Shown: positions 36,533 through 45,735, numbered from the stretch's first letter. The stretch: DNA of 64,000 bases from Burkholderia cepacia (GCF_029962485.1 NZ_CP073637.1:2976001-3040000), one strand, 5' to 3'. The notes: generated by a model not told the origin, from the letters alone. Numbers and translations are program-made.

Positions 36533-38173
36533 TCAGAAACCGGCCGCCAGGCCATCGCGCCGGCTGTCGCTCGCGGCCACGTAGCCGCGCTCGCGATCGT
36601 CGCGGTCGAGACGCCAGATGAACTGCCCCGAGCCGAAATCCATGTAAGGATCGTCGATCGACTTGATCGTATGGCCACGTGCGGCCAGTGCATCGACGGT
36701 CGCGCGATTCATCGTCGATTCGACGTCGAGCGTGAAGTCGCGATTGACCTTCCAGCGCGGCGCATCGCATGCGGCCTGCGGCTGCTGCCCGTGGCCGAGC
36801 ATCCGCACGACGGTCTGCAGGTGGCCTTGCGGTTGCATGTCGCCGCCCATCACGCCGAAGCTCATCACGGCCTCGGTGCGGCCGTCGACCTCCTCGGTGA
36901 CGAACGCCGGGATGATCGTGTGGAACGGCCGCTTGCCGCCCGCGACGACGTTCGGCGAGGCCGGATCCATCGAGAAGCCGTGCCCGCGGTTTTGCAGCGC
37001 GATGCCGGCACCCGGCACGACGAGCCCCGAGCCGAAGCCCATGTAGTTCGACTGGATAAAGCTCACCATCATCCCGCGCTCGTCGGCGGCCGACAGGTAG
37101 ATCGTGCCGCCCGAATGCGGCCGGCCGGCGTCGAAGTGCGTCGCGCGCGCCGGGTCGATCAGCTTCGCGCGTTCGGCGAGATACGCATCGTCGAGCATCT
37201 GCTCGGGCGTGACTTCCATCGCGCGCGGATCGGCGACGTAACGATAGATGTCGGCGAACGCGAGCTTCATCGCCTCGATCTGCAGATGCTGCGAGTCGAC
37301 CGAATCGAGCGGCCATTCGGTCACGCCCGCATGCTCGGCGATCCCGAGCGCGATCAGCGCGGCGATGCCCTGCCCGTTCGGCGGGATCTCGTGAATCGTA
37401 TGGCGGCCGAAGCGCTTGCCGATCGGCTCGACCCATTCCGGCCGGTACGCACGCAGGTCGGCTTCGGTCAGCGCGCCGCCGCCTTCGCGCGAGAACGCGG
37501 CGATGCGCTCGGCGAGCGCACCTTCGTAGAACGCACGGGCGCCCTCCTTCGCGAGCGTGCGCAGCGTCTGCGCATGACCGGGCAGGCACATGCGCTCGCC
37601 GACGAGCGGTGCACGGCCGCGCGGCATGAAGGTGTCCGCGAAGCCCGGCAGACCCTGCAGTTCGGGCACGGCCGCCGCCCACTTGTGCGCGACGATCGGC
37701 GGCACCGCATAACCGCGCTCCGCGATCTCGATCGCCGGCTCGAGCAGATCCGCGAACGGCAGCGAACCGAACTTCGCGTGCAGCGCCTCCCAGCCCGCGA
37801 TCACGCCCGGCACGGTGACGGTGTCCCAGCCGCGCGTCGGCTTGTTCGCGATGCCGTGCGCATCCTCGCCATGACGCTCGCGGAAGTAGTCGACGTTCCA
37901 TGCGGCCGGCGCGACGCCCGACGCGTTCAGCCCGGACAACCGCTCGCCGTCCCACACGAGCGCGAACGCGTCGCCGCCGAGCCCGCATGACACGGGTTCG
38001 ACGACGGTGATCGCGGCCGCGGCGGCCAGCGCCGCGTCGACCGCGTTGCCGCCCTTCCACAGCATCCGCAGCCCGGCCTGCGCGGCCAGCGGATGCGACG
38101 TCGACACGACGTTGCGCGCGAACACCGGAATGCGGGTCGTCGGATACGGGTTGTGCCAGTTGAAGCCAGTCAT
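36533..38173 (-). CDS. Gamma-glutamyltransferase family protein (YwrD-like)
   Basis: A 546-residue Ntn-hydrolase of the gamma-glutamyltranspeptidase family. The autocatalytic processing Thr is Thr357 in HSGGTIYLSAADERG, followed by the small-subunit motifs (SFIQSNYMGFGSG, GGKRPFHTIIPA and GVMGGDMQPQGHLQ). The N-terminal block STSHPLAAQAGLRMLWKGGN AVDAALAAAAA-type helix is conserved. It lacks an obvious signal peptide, unlike periplasmic Ggt, and so may act in the cytoplasm. The start MTGFNWHNPY at 38173 was chosen; the long in-frame extension overlaps the intergenic operator region. It is divergent from glpR-like deoR gene. Confidence 0.88.
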   Translation of the reverse strand: MTGFNWHNPYPTTRIPVFARNVVSTSHPLAAQAGLRMLWKGGNAVDAALAAAAAITVVEPVSCGLGGDAFALVWDGERLSGLNASGVAPAAWNVDYFRERHGEDAHGIANKPTRGWDTVTVPGVIAGWEALHAKFGSLPFADLLEPAIEIAERGYAVPPIVAHKWAAAVPELQGLPGFADTFMPRGRAPLVGERMCLPGHAQTLRTLAKEGARAFYEGALAERIAAFSREGGGALTEADLRAYRPEWVEPIGKRFGRHTIHEIPPNGQGIAALIALGIAEHAGVTEWPLDSVDSQHLQIEAMKLAFADIYRYVADPRAMEVTPEQMLDDAYLAERAKLIDPARATHFDAGRPHSGGTIYLSAADERGMMVSFIQSNYMGFGSGLVVPGAGIALQNRGHGFSMDPASPNVVAGGKRPFHTIIPAFVTEEVDGRTEAVMSFGVMGGDMQPQGHLQTVVRMLGHGQQPQAACDAPRWKVNRDFTLDVESTMNRATVDALAARGHTIKSIDDPYMDFGSGQFIWRLDRDDRERGYVAASDSRRDGLAAGF

Positions 38174-38259
38174 CGATGCCACCTCGTCGAAAGCTGAAAT
38201 GAACACGCCAGCGCGCGCGGGCAATCCGTCATTGCAGCGCGATCGGCGGAATCGCACAA

Positions 38260-38300
38260 ATTCATTTGTCACATGAATCCATGCAATTTCCGCATGAATC
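38260..38300. promoter_or_regulatory. ATTCAT/ATGAAT dyad and repeat between GGT and glpR genes
   Basis: ATTCAT (38260-38265) and ATGAAT (38273-38278) form a perfect inverted repeat with a 7-base spacer; an additional CATGAATC copy lies at 38293-38300, 21 bases after the first (38272-38279). Placement in the 212-base divergent region suggests an operator; the binding protein is unknown. Confidence 0.45.
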
Positions 38301-38385
38301 GTGCGCGCTCGTGCGGGCCAGGCCGGCCGAACGGCGTTGCCGCCCTTACAATACCTGCTCCGTCTCACGACACGACCATCGAGCC

Positions 38386-39165
38386 ATGACCCGAGATCCC
38401 CGCCTCACCCTCAACGCGCGCCAGCAGGAATTGCTCGAATGGGTGCAGCGCGACGGCTTCGTGACCGTCGACGATCTCGCCGCGCACTTCGCGGTGACGC
38501 CGCAGACGATCCGCCGCGACGTGAACTGGCTCGCCGACCTGAACCTGCTGCGTCGCTACCACGGCGGCGCGAGCCTGCCGACCAGCTCGGAGAACGTGTC
38601 GTACACCGCGCGCCAGCGGATGTTCCACGACGAGAAGCGGCGCATCGCGGCGCTCGCGGCGTCGCACATCCCCGACCAGGCGTCGCTGTTCATCAACCTC
38701 GGCACGACGACCGAGGAGGTCGCGCGCGCGCTGAACCGCCATCACGGGCTGCACGTCGTCACGAACAACCTGAACGTCGCGTCGATGATGAGCGGCTACC
38801 CCGACTGCGAGGTGCTGATCACGGGCGGCATCGTGCGTCCGTGGGACAAGGGCATCGTCGGCGAGCTCGCGATCGACTTCATCCGGCAGTTCAAGGTCGA
38901 CTACGCGATCATCGGCACGTCGGCGATCGAGGCCGACGGCACGCTGCGCGACTTCGACACGCGCGAGGTGCGCGTGGCCGAGGCGATCATGCAGCACGCA
39001 CGCACGGTCTACCTCGTGGCCGACCATTCGAAGGTCGGCCGCCCGGCACTGGTGCGCCAGGGCCACCTGAGCCAGGTGCACGCGCTCTTCACCGACAAGC
39101 CGCTGCCGCCGGAGATGGCCGACACGGTGGCCGCCGCCGGCACCCAGGTGTACGTCGCGGAGTGA
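38386..39165 (+). CDS. glpR: DeoR-family glycerol-3-phosphate regulon repressor
   Basis: A 259-residue DeoR-family repressor. The N-terminal HTH is intact (QQELLEWVQRDGFVTVDDLA, TPQTIRRDVNWLADLNLLRR) followed by the DeoRC sugar-phosphate sensor (FINLGTTTEEVARALNRH, VDYAIIGTSAIEADGTLRDF, VADHSKVGRPALVRQGHL). In enterics GlpR is released by glycerol-3-phosphate. Assignment as glpR rests on the sequence and on glpD-glpK-glpF 1.1 kb downstream, where a GlpR-type operator array is visible. The ATG at 38386 (MTRDPRLTLNARQ) is the normal start. Confidence 0.92.
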   Translation: MTRDPRLTLNARQQELLEWVQRDGFVTVDDLAAHFAVTPQTIRRDVNWLADLNLLRRYHGGASLPTSSENVSYTARQRMFHDEKRRIAALAASHIPDQASLFINLGTTTEEVARALNRHHGLHVVTNNLNVASMMSGYPDCEVLITGGIVRPWDKGIVGELAIDFIRQFKVDYAIIGTSAIEADGTLRDFDTREVRVAEAIMQHARTVYLVADHSKVGRPALVRQGHLSQVHALFTDKPLPPEMADTVAAAGTQVYVAE

Positions 39166-39467
39166 CCGTTGCGATGCTGCACCGCACCTGAAACTTCAAG
39201 TGAAATCAAGAAGTTGGCGCGGCATGTGGACCGCTTGCGGCGGGCGTTCCTGTCAAACGGAAAATTAACGGGGCACGATTTGTCGTTGCCCGCGCGCTCG
39301 ACTAGACTCCAGTTCCCCGGCCCGTTCGCCCGATCCGCCTGTGCCAGGGCGTGTGCGAACCGCAGGGCCGGCGAATACAGCTTTCCCCCCAAGCCATACC
39401 CCGCGGGGTATCGCGCGTCGGCGTGTGCGCCGGCCGCGCGGGCAGTCCGATTGCCATGGAGAGAACG
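39166..39467. other. Intergenic region between glpR and a small gene
   Basis: About 300 bases with no gene supported, apart from a 16-base palindrome listed separately. Just before the small gene there is a Shine-Dalgarno (GGAGAGAACG). A patch TTAACGGGGCACGATTTGTC near 39267 is AT-richer and may be promoter DNA. Confidence 0.45.
39396..39411. promoter_or_regulatory. Perfect 16-base palindrome, operator candidate
   Basis: ATACCCCGCGGGGTAT is an exact palindrome, 57 bases before the small gene at 39468. Its layout (TACCCC...GGGGTA) resembles G-tract operators of CsoR/RcnR-type metal sensors, but no such regulator gene is nearby. Role unproven. Confidence 0.5.
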
Positions 39468-39665
39468 ATGCTGAGTCCGCATGAATTCGCCACGCTATTG
39501 CTTGTGAAGGACGCGCCTGACCAGCGCGATATGGATCGGGATGAACTGGACATCCTGCTCGAACAGCAGCTCGTTCGCCTGGAAGGGCTCGGCTCGGGGC
39601 GCAAATACTGCGTGACCGAGAGCGGCGACGCCGCGCTGCGATCCATCAAGTACCGCTATTCGTGA
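39468..39665 (+). CDS. Small hypothetical protein (65 residues)
   Basis: A 65-residue acidic/basic mixed protein (MLSPHEFATLLLVKDAPDQR, then a DRDELDILLEQQLVRLE helix and a GRKYCVTESGDAALRSIKYR end). It reads like a small winged-helix-type fold without clear DNA-binding features. The ATG at 39468 follows GGAGAG by 7 bases; an in-frame ATG at 39456 adds MERT. Not recognised; coding status is supported by the start site and sensible composition. Confidence 0.7.
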   Translation: MLSPHEFATLLLVKDAPDQRDMDRDELDILLEQQLVRLEGLGSGRKYCVTESGDAALRSIKYRYS

Positions 39666-39753
39666 AATTCCGCTGTTCCTGACCTGACCGCGCGGCCCGA
39701 CTCCCGGCCACGCGGTCGCTTCCGCTTGCTCCGCCCGCCTACCTCAGCCGGCT

Positions 39754-40122
39754 TCAACCGCCGCGCAGCGTCGGATCGACCGCCGCCCGCCAACTGATGG
39801 CCTGTGCGCGCGCACCGTTGAAATACGCGATCCAGCCGGCGCGCGCCGCCGCGTCAGGCGCCACATAGTGGGCCGAAAGTTCGTTTACGAACGCACAATA
39901 GTTCGCTTCGGTCAGCCCGCGATACCGCTTCGCCACATACGCGTCGTACAGCGTCGAGTAGACCGGCTGCGCGTCCGCGCCCCAGTCGCGCGCCGTGCCG
40001 CCGCACGACGTCTGCAGGTCGACGAACGACGGCGCCCGCCAGTTGCCGGTGAGCGGCGGCGTGCCCGCGCTGCACCCCGCCAGAAGGACGGCGCACACGC
40101 CGGCCCACATCCCAATACGCAT
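39754..40122 (-). CDS. Small hypothetical lipoprotein
   Basis: A 122-residue lipoprotein: a short hydrophobic signal ending in L-L-A-G-C (lipobox, Cys17). The mature part begins with SAGTPPLTGNWRAPS and has two further Cys (TSCGG, YCAF) that could form a disulfide. No domain recognised. The ATG at 40122 is directly before the signal. It runs away from glpD across a 160-base region shared with the GlpR operator array. Confidence 0.75.
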   Translation of the reverse strand: MRIGMWAGVCAVLLAGCSAGTPPLTGNWRAPSFVDLQTSCGGTARDWGADAQPVYSTLYDAYVAKRYRGLTEANYCAFVNELSAHYVAPDAAARAGWIAYFNGARAQAISWRAAVDPTLRGG

Positions 40123-40190
40123 GATTCACCTCGCGAAACGGTCGATTCCGCCAGTATCGTCCGGGATCGCGCCGCGCGCTACTGGCCCCG

Positions 40191-40245
40191 CTTTTTCGAA
40201 CTTTACTTTTTCGATTTCGTTCGTTAAATTTCGAATTCGAACATT
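40191..40245 (+). promoter_or_regulatory. Tandem GlpR operator array upstream of glpD
   Basis: AAATTTCGAATTCGAACATT (40226-40245) matches the 20-base GlpR operator layout known from Escherichia coli (AATGTTCG-N4-CGAACATT), with a perfect right half-site. Directly to its left another 20-mer, CTTTTTCGATTTCGTTCGTT (40206-40225), has weaker half-sites, and CTTTTTCGAA recurs at 40191. The array ends 39 bases before the glpD start. Confidence 0.72.
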
Positions 40246-40284
40246 TCGTGTTCACCATATTTCAACAGACGATAAGGACAGCAG

Positions 40285-41808
40285 GTGACCCAACCGAATC
40301 GCTACGATCTGCTCGTCGTCGGCGGCGGCATCAACGGCGCGGGCATCGCGCGCGATGCGGCCGGCCGCGGCCTGTCGGTCATGCTCTGCGAGCAGGACGA
40401 CCTCGCGTCGCACACGTCGTCGTCCAGCACCAAGCTGATTCACGGCGGCCTGCGTTACCTCGAGTACAACGAGTTCGGGCTGGTGCGCAAGGCGCTGCAG
40501 GAGCGGGAGACGCTGCTGCGCGCGGCGCCGCACATCATGTGGCCGCTGCGCTTCGTGATGCCGCACATGCCGAACCTGCGTCCGGCCTGGCTGATCCGCA
40601 TCGGCCTGTTCCTCTACGATCACCTCGCGAAACGCGAACTGCTGCCCGGCTCGCGCGGCATCGACATGCGCCGCCATGCGGCCGGCGCGCCGCTGATCGA
40701 CTCGATCAAGCGCGGCTTCGTATATTCCGACGGCTGGGTCGACGACGCCCGCCTCGTCGTGCTGAACGCGATGGATGCGAAGGAGCGCGGCGCCGAGATC
40801 CTGACGCGCACGAAGCTCGTCTCGGCCGAACGGCACGGCGACGCATGGGAAGCGCGGCTGCAGCACGCCGACGGTTCGATCCGCGTCGTGCACGCGCGTG
40901 CGATCGCGAACGCGGCCGGCCCGTGGGTCGGCGAAGTCCTGCACGGCGCACTCGGCCGCGGCGCGCAGCATAGCGTGCGGCTCGTGAAGGGCAGCCACAT
41001 CATCACGCGCCGCCTGTTCGATCACGATCACGCGTACATCTTCCAGAACCCGGACAAGCGAATCATCTTCGCGATTCCGTACGAACACGACTTCACGCTG
41101 ATCGGCACGACCGACGTCGAATACACGAACGATCCCGCGAAGGTCGCGATCGATCGCGACGAAACGCAGTACCTGTGCGATTCGATCAACCGCTACTTCA
41201 AGCGCAAGATCTCGCCGGCCGACGTGCACTGGACCTACTCGGGCGTGCGCCCGCTGCTCGAAGACGAGAACGCGACGAACGCGTCGGCCGTCACGCGCGA
41301 CTACCGCCTCGAGCTCGACGACGGCGCGGGCGCCCCGCTGCTGTCGGTGTTCGGCGGCAAGATCACGACGTTCCGCAAGCTCGCGGAAGAAGCCGGCGAC
41401 ATGCTGTGCCGCGCGCTCGGCCGCGACGCGAAGACCTGGACGGCCGGCGTCGCATTGCCGGGCGGCGACATCGCGAACGCGAAGTTCGACGTATTTGCCG
41501 GCGCGTTCGCGAAACGCCACCCGTGGCTGCCCGCCGCGCTCGCCCGCCGTTATGCGCGTGCGTACGGCACGCGCGCGGAGCGCGTGGTCGACGGCGCGAC
41601 GTCGCTCGCCGATCTCGGCGCCGAAATCGCGCCGGGCATCCACGACGCCGAACTGCGCTACCTGCGCGACGCCGAATGGGCGACCTGCGCACAGGACGTG
41701 CTGTGGCGCCGCTCGAAGCTCGGCCTGCACGTCACGCCGGGCACGCTCGATGCGGTGACGGCCGCCGTCGACGCATGGTTCGCCGCCGCACACGCGCCGC
41801 ACGCGTGA
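40285..41808 (+). CDS. glpD: Aerobic glycerol-3-phosphate dehydrogenase
   Basis: A 507-residue FAD-dependent flavoprotein oxidising glycerol-3-phosphate to dihydroxyacetone phosphate and passing electrons to ubiquinone at the inner membrane. The FAD motif VVGGGINGAGIARDAAGRGL is at residues 11-30, and SSSSTKLIHGGLRYLEYNEF and GSHIITRRLF blocks are conserved; the C-terminal GlpD domain is complete. The start is GTG at 40285 with AAGGACAG upstream. It is the first gene of glpD-glpK-glpF (105- and 81-base gaps) and lies behind the GlpR operator array. Confidence 0.96.
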   Translation: MTQPNRYDLLVVGGGINGAGIARDAAGRGLSVMLCEQDDLASHTSSSSTKLIHGGLRYLEYNEFGLVRKALQERETLLRAAPHIMWPLRFVMPHMPNLRPAWLIRIGLFLYDHLAKRELLPGSRGIDMRRHAAGAPLIDSIKRGFVYSDGWVDDARLVVLNAMDAKERGAEILTRTKLVSAERHGDAWEARLQHADGSIRVVHARAIANAAGPWVGEVLHGALGRGAQHSVRLVKGSHIITRRLFDHDHAYIFQNPDKRIIFAIPYEHDFTLIGTTDVEYTNDPAKVAIDRDETQYLCDSINRYFKRKISPADVHWTYSGVRPLLEDENATNASAVTRDYRLELDDGAGAPLLSVFGGKITTFRKLAEEAGDMLCRALGRDAKTWTAGVALPGGDIANAKFDVFAGAFAKRHPWLPAALARRYARAYGTRAERVVDGATSLADLGAEIAPGIHDAELRYLRDAEWATCAQDVLWRRSKLGLHVTPGTLDAVTAAVDAWFAAAHAPHA

Positions 41809-41913
41809 TCCGAATGCAGTTGCAGTTGTCTTACCGACGTTGACTCACCGACGCGCCGCCCCACATGCGGCGCGCATCACAACTACGCCAATTCACGGAT
41901 GGAGATGAGAGAC

Positions 41914-43416
41914 ATGCAGGACCAGTACATCCTCGCGCTTGACCAGGGCACCACGAGTTCCCGCGCGATGCTGTTCGATCGCCAGGGCAATATCGTATCG
42001 ATCGCCCAGAAGGAATTCGAACAGTTCTACCCGCAACCCGGCTGGGTCGAGCACGACCCGCAGGAAATCTGGTCGACGCAAGCCGGCGTCGCCGCTGAAG
42101 CCGTCACGCGCACGGGCATGAACGGCACGTCGATCGCCGCGATCGGCATCACGAACCAGCGCGAAACCACCATCGTCTGGGACCGTGAGACGGGCCAGCC
42201 CGTCTACAACGCGATCGTCTGGCAGGACCGCCGCACGGCCGACTTCTGTGACTCGCTGAAGAAGCAGGGGCTCGAGGCAAAGGTGCGCGCGAAGACCGGC
42301 CTGCCGATCGATTCGTACTTCTCCGGGACCAAGATCCGCTGGATCCTCGACAACGTGCCGGGCGCACGCGAGAAGGCCAGGCAGGGCAAGCTCGCATTCG
42401 GCACCGTCGACAGCTGGCTCGTGTGGAACTTCACGAAGCACGAACTGCACGTGACCGACGTGACGAACGCATCGCGCACGATGCTGTTCAACATCCACAC
42501 GCGCGAATGGGACAACGAGCTGCTCGAACTGCTCGACATCCCGCGCAGCATGCTGCCGGAAGTGAAGGCCTCGTCGGAAATCTACGGCCACACGAAGACC
42601 ACCGTGTTCGCGTCGAAGATCCCGCTCGCGGGCATCGCCGGCGACCAGCAGGCGGCGCTGTTCGGCCAGATGTGCACGACCTCGGGCATGGTGAAGAACA
42701 CCTACGGCACCGGCTGCTTCCTGATGATGAACACCGGCGACAAGCCGATCGAGTCGAAGAACAACCTCGTCACGACGATCGCATGGCAGGTCGGCGACGA
42801 CGTGCAGTACGCGCTCGAAGGCAGCATCTTCATCGCGGGCGCGGTCGTGCAGTGGCTGCGCGACGGCATGGGCATCATCAAGAGCGCGGCTGAAATCGAA
42901 GCGCTCGCCGCGAGCGTGCCGCACACCGACGGCGTCTACCTCGTGCCCGCGTTCGCCGGCCTCGGCGCGCCGCACTGGAACGCACGGGCACGCGGCTCGG
43001 TATTCGGCGTCACGCGCGGCACGACCTCCGCGCACCTCGCACGCGCGGCGCTCGATGCGATCGCGTACCAGTCGCTCGACGTGCTGGCCGCGATGGAAGC
43101 CGATTCGGGCATCAGCATCGGCGAGCTGCGCGTCGACGGCGGCGCGAGCGCGAACGACCTGCTGATGCAATTCCAGGCCGACCTGCTCGGCGTCGATGCG
43201 GTGCGTCCGCAGATCACCGAGACGACCGCGCTCGGCGCGGCCTACCTCGCGGGCCTCGCGATCGGCTACTGGAAGAACCTCGACGAAGTGCGCGACCAGT
43301 GGCAGCTCGATCGCCGCTTTGCACCGTCGATGCCGAAGGAGCAGGTCGAACGCTGCATGTCCGGCTGGCAGCGTGCGGTGCGTGCCGCGAAGGCATGGGC
43401 CGACGATACCCAGTAA
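41914..43416 (+). CDS. glpK: Glycerol kinase
   Basis: A 500-residue FGGY-family kinase phosphorylating glycerol to glycerol-3-phosphate in the cytoplasm. The N-terminal ATPase motif [15 protein letters not shown] (residues 8-22), [11 protein letters not shown], the FGGY signature (GAGVVQWLRD-type, [17 protein letters not shown]) and the C-terminal [16 protein letters not shown] are all present. The ATG at 41914 ([10 protein letters not shown]) is the conserved start; the ATG at 41899 would overlap the Shine-Dalgarno. It is the middle gene of the glp operon. Confidence 0.97.
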   Translation: MQDQYILALDQGTTSSRAMLFDRQGNIVSIAQKEFEQFYPQPGWVEHDPQEIWSTQAGVAAEAVTRTGMNGTSIAAIGITNQRETTIVWDRETGQPVYNAIVWQDRRTADFCDSLKKQGLEAKVRAKTGLPIDSYFSGTKIRWILDNVPGAREKARQGKLAFGTVDSWLVWNFTKHELHVTDVTNASRTMLFNIHTREWDNELLELLDIPRSMLPEVKASSEIYGHTKTTVFASKIPLAGIAGDQQAALFGQMCTTSGMVKNTYGTGCFLMMNTGDKPIESKNNLVTTIAWQVGDDVQYALEGSIFIAGAVVQWLRDGMGIIKSAAEIEALAASVPHTDGVYLVPAFAGLGAPHWNARARGSVFGVTRGTTSAHLARAALDAIAYQSLDVLAAMEADSGISIGELRVDGGASANDLLMQFQADLLGVDAVRPQITETTALGAAYLAGLAIGYWKNLDEVRDQWQLDRRFAPSMPKEQVERCMSGWQRAVRAAKAWADDTQ

Positions 43417-43497
43417 TCGTCAGCTTTCCATACGAAATACAACAACACCGGCGGACCGCGCAACCCGCGAGTCCGCCGCGACATACGAGAGACAACC

Positions 43498-44214
43498 ATG
43501 TCACCTTATATTGCAGAATTCATCGGCACAGCGATCCTCGTGCTGCTCGGCAACGGCGCGGTCGCAAACGTGCTGCTTGCGAAGACCAAGGGCAAAGGCG
43601 CGGACCTGATCGTGATCGTGATGGGCTGGGCGATGGCCGTATTCGTCGCCGTCTACGTGACCGCGTCGTTCAGCGGCGCGCACCTGAACCCGATCGTCAC
43701 GATCAGTCTCGCGCTCGCGGGCAAGTTCGCATGGTCGAAAGTCGGCGGCTACATCCTCGCGCAGATGCTCGGCGGGATGGCGGGCGCCCTGCTCGTGTGG
43801 CTCGCCTATCGCCAGCACTTCGCGAAGGAAGCCGATGCCGACCTGAAGCTCGCGGTGTTCTGCACGGCGCCGGCGATCCGCAGCGTCACGCACAACGTGC
43901 TGACCGAAGCGATCTGCACGTTCGTGCTGATCCTCGGCGTGCTGTACCTCGCGTCGCCGCAGGTCGGCCTCGGCGCACTCGACGCACTGCCCGTCGGCCT
44001 GCTCGTGCTCGGCATCGGCATCTCGCTCGGCGGCCCGACCGGCTATGCGATGAGCCCCGCGCGCGACCTGTCGCCGCGCATCATGCATGCGCTGCTGCCG
44101 ATTCCCGGCAAGCGCGACAGCGACTGGCGCTATGCATGGGTGCCCGTTGTCGGCCCGCTGCTGGGCGGCGCCGCGGCGGCCGGTCTGTATCTGCACCTGC
44201 ATTCCACGATCTGA
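43498..44214 (+). CDS. glpF: Glycerol uptake facilitator with altered NPA motif
   Basis: A 238-residue aquaglyceroporin with six helices and two half-helices. The first signature reads Asn64-Pro-Ile66 (AHLNPIVTISLA) and the second Ser186-Pro-Ala188-Arg189-Asp190 (TGYAMSPARDLSP), whereas the family usually has NPA in both. The Ser codon is AGC, one base from AAC. The selectivity-filter Trp44 and Arg189 are retained. It passes glycerol into the cell for GlpK. Gene order glpD-glpK-glpF and spacing indicate one operon. Confidence 0.92.
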   Translation: MSPYIAEFIGTAILVLLGNGAVANVLLAKTKGKGADLIVIVMGWAMAVFVAVYVTASFSGAHLNPIVTISLALAGKFAWSKVGGYILAQMLGGMAGALLVWLAYRQHFAKEADADLKLAVFCTAPAIRSVTHNVLTEAICTFVLILGVLYLASPQVGLGALDALPVGLLVLGIGISLGGPTGYAMSPARDLSPRIMHALLPIPGKRDSDWRYAWVPVVGPLLGGAAAAGLYLHLHSTI

Positions 44215-44227
44215 TCGCGGTTTGAAC

Positions 44228-44258
44228 GAAGCGCGCGGCGTTCGGCGTCGCGCGCTTC
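44228..44258 (+). terminator. Hairpin after glpF, possible terminator
   Basis: Perfect 10-base stem GAAGCGCGCG / CGCGCGCTTC with an 11-base loop, starting 14 bases after the glpF stop. There is no T run, so it may stabilise the mRNA 3' end or be rho-assisted rather than act as a classical terminator. Confidence 0.5.
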
Positions 44259-44434
44259 GCGCATCATCCCCCGCCACTCCCCTTCCCCTCGCCTGCCCGC
44301 CCCCCGTCGTTGACGAATTCGCGTCGCGGCGCCAGCATACCGCCAGCCCCCGCACCCTCACGACAGCGCGCGCCCGCCGCACGCATGCCGGGGAAACATT
44401 CAAGCACCGCCCCTGGCCGACAGGAGACGACACG

Positions 44435-45502
44435 ATGGCCGCCGCCCCCGCACCTCGCCGGCGCAAACGCACTGCGCGTTTCGTCGAGATCGCACAGCTC
44501 GCGGGCGTCAGCACCGCGACCGTCGATCGCGTGCTGAATGAGCGCGGCAGCGTATCGGCGCACGCGCGCGAACGCGTCGTCGCCGCGGCGCGCACGCTCG
44601 GCGTGCCGCGCCAGCTTCCCGATGTCCGGCACGGGCTGATTCACGTCGACGTGCTGCTGCCCGATACCGACACGCCGTTCTACCGACGGCTGCAGCAGGC
44701 GCTGCAGCGCGCGGTGCAGATGCTCGACCGGCGCGTCGTCGTGCACCGGGCGATCCTGCCCGCCGCCGACTGCACGCGCCTCGCCGAGCAGATCGAGCGC
44801 CCCGCGTACCGCCGCGCGGCGCTGATCGTGACAGCCGGCGATACGCCGCGCGTGCGCGATGCGCTGGCTGGCGCGATCGCGCGCGGCGAGACCGTCGTCA
44901 CGATGGTCTCCGACATCGGCGGAATCGCGCGCTCACACTACGCCGGCATCGACAACGAACGCGCGGGCCGCACGGCCGGCTACTGCATCGGCCGTCTCGC
45001 GAAGCGGCCCGGTCGCGTGCTGCTGCTCGGCGGCCGGATGGGCTATCGCGTGCACATGGATCGGATCGCCGGCTGCCGCGTCGAACTGGCGCGCGCATTC
45101 CCCGAACTGGCCTGCGACACCGAAACCGCCGAAACGCTCGATCAGGACGACCTCGCCTACAGCGCCGTCGCGAAGGCGCTGCGCGCGTCCGGCGACGTGG
45201 TCGGCATCTACAACAGCGGCGGCGGCTCGGCCGGCATCGAGGCCGCGCTGCGCCGCTTCGGCGCGGCCGGCAACGTCGTCTGGGTCGGCCACGAGATGCT
45301 CGACCAGCATCGCGCGTACATCGAGGCAGGCACGATGGACATCGCGATCGACCAGGACCCGGACGGGCAGGCGATCTCGGCGCTGCAGCACCTGATGCAT
45401 GCGTGCGGCGTGGTCGAGCAGCAGCCGCCGGCCGAGCCGGTCGAGTTCCGCGTGTTCTGCTCGGCCAATGTGCGCACGAGCCCGTACCTGCAACCGGTCT
45501 AG
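44435..45502 (+). CDS. LacI-family transcriptional regulator, ABC-type sugar-binding domain
   Basis: A 355-residue regulator with a LacI-type HTH (VEIAQLAGVSTATVDRVLNE, residues about 19-38) after a short basic N-terminus, and a periplasmic-binding-protein-like sugar-sensing domain (DVLLPDTDTPFYRRLQQALQ and on). It sits 233 bases upstream of a sugar isomerase-like gene and iolG in the same direction, so myo-inositol or a related cyclitol is a plausible inducer. The ATG at 44435 has AGGAGA upstream. Confidence 0.9.
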   Translation: MAAAPAPRRRKRTARFVEIAQLAGVSTATVDRVLNERGSVSAHARERVVAAARTLGVPRQLPDVRHGLIHVDVLLPDTDTPFYRRLQQALQRAVQMLDRRVVVHRAILPAADCTRLAEQIERPAYRRAALIVTAGDTPRVRDALAGAIARGETVVTMVSDIGGIARSHYAGIDNERAGRTAGYCIGRLAKRPGRVLLLGGRMGYRVHMDRIAGCRVELARAFPELACDTETAETLDQDDLAYSAVAKALRASGDVVGIYNSGGGSAGIEAALRRFGAAGNVVWVGHEMLDQHRAYIEAGTMDIAIDQDPDGQAISALQHLMHACGVVEQQPPAEPVEFRVFCSANVRTSPYLQPV

Positions 45503-45548
45503 GGCCTGCCGGGCACACCCGTTTCGCGCCCGCTCATGGAGCGTCTTC

Positions 45549-45566
45549 TTGCCGATTTTTCGGCAA
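45549..45566. promoter_or_regulatory. TTGCCGA inverted repeat upstream of the iol-like operon
   Basis: TTGCCGATTTTTCGGCAA is a perfect 7-4-7 inverted repeat 46 bases after the LacI-family stop and about 170 bases before the next gene. A related half-site (GGGCAAATTTGCCGA) occurs at 47712-47726, just downstream of iolG. Candidate operators of the adjacent LacI-family regulator; a stem-loop without T run is an alternative view. Confidence 0.5.
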
Positions 45567-45735
45567 CGCCGCGCATGCAGCCGGGACGGCGCCGTCCTAC
45601 ATTGACGGTCATTCGCCACGACGAATGCGCCGGAAACGATGGCCCGACCGATGGACGCCCCGCACACGGGCGGCGCTCGGTCGCGGCGGCCGATCGCCTG
45701 CCGTCCCGGCGTCGAACCCCGACCGAGGCCCCGTG

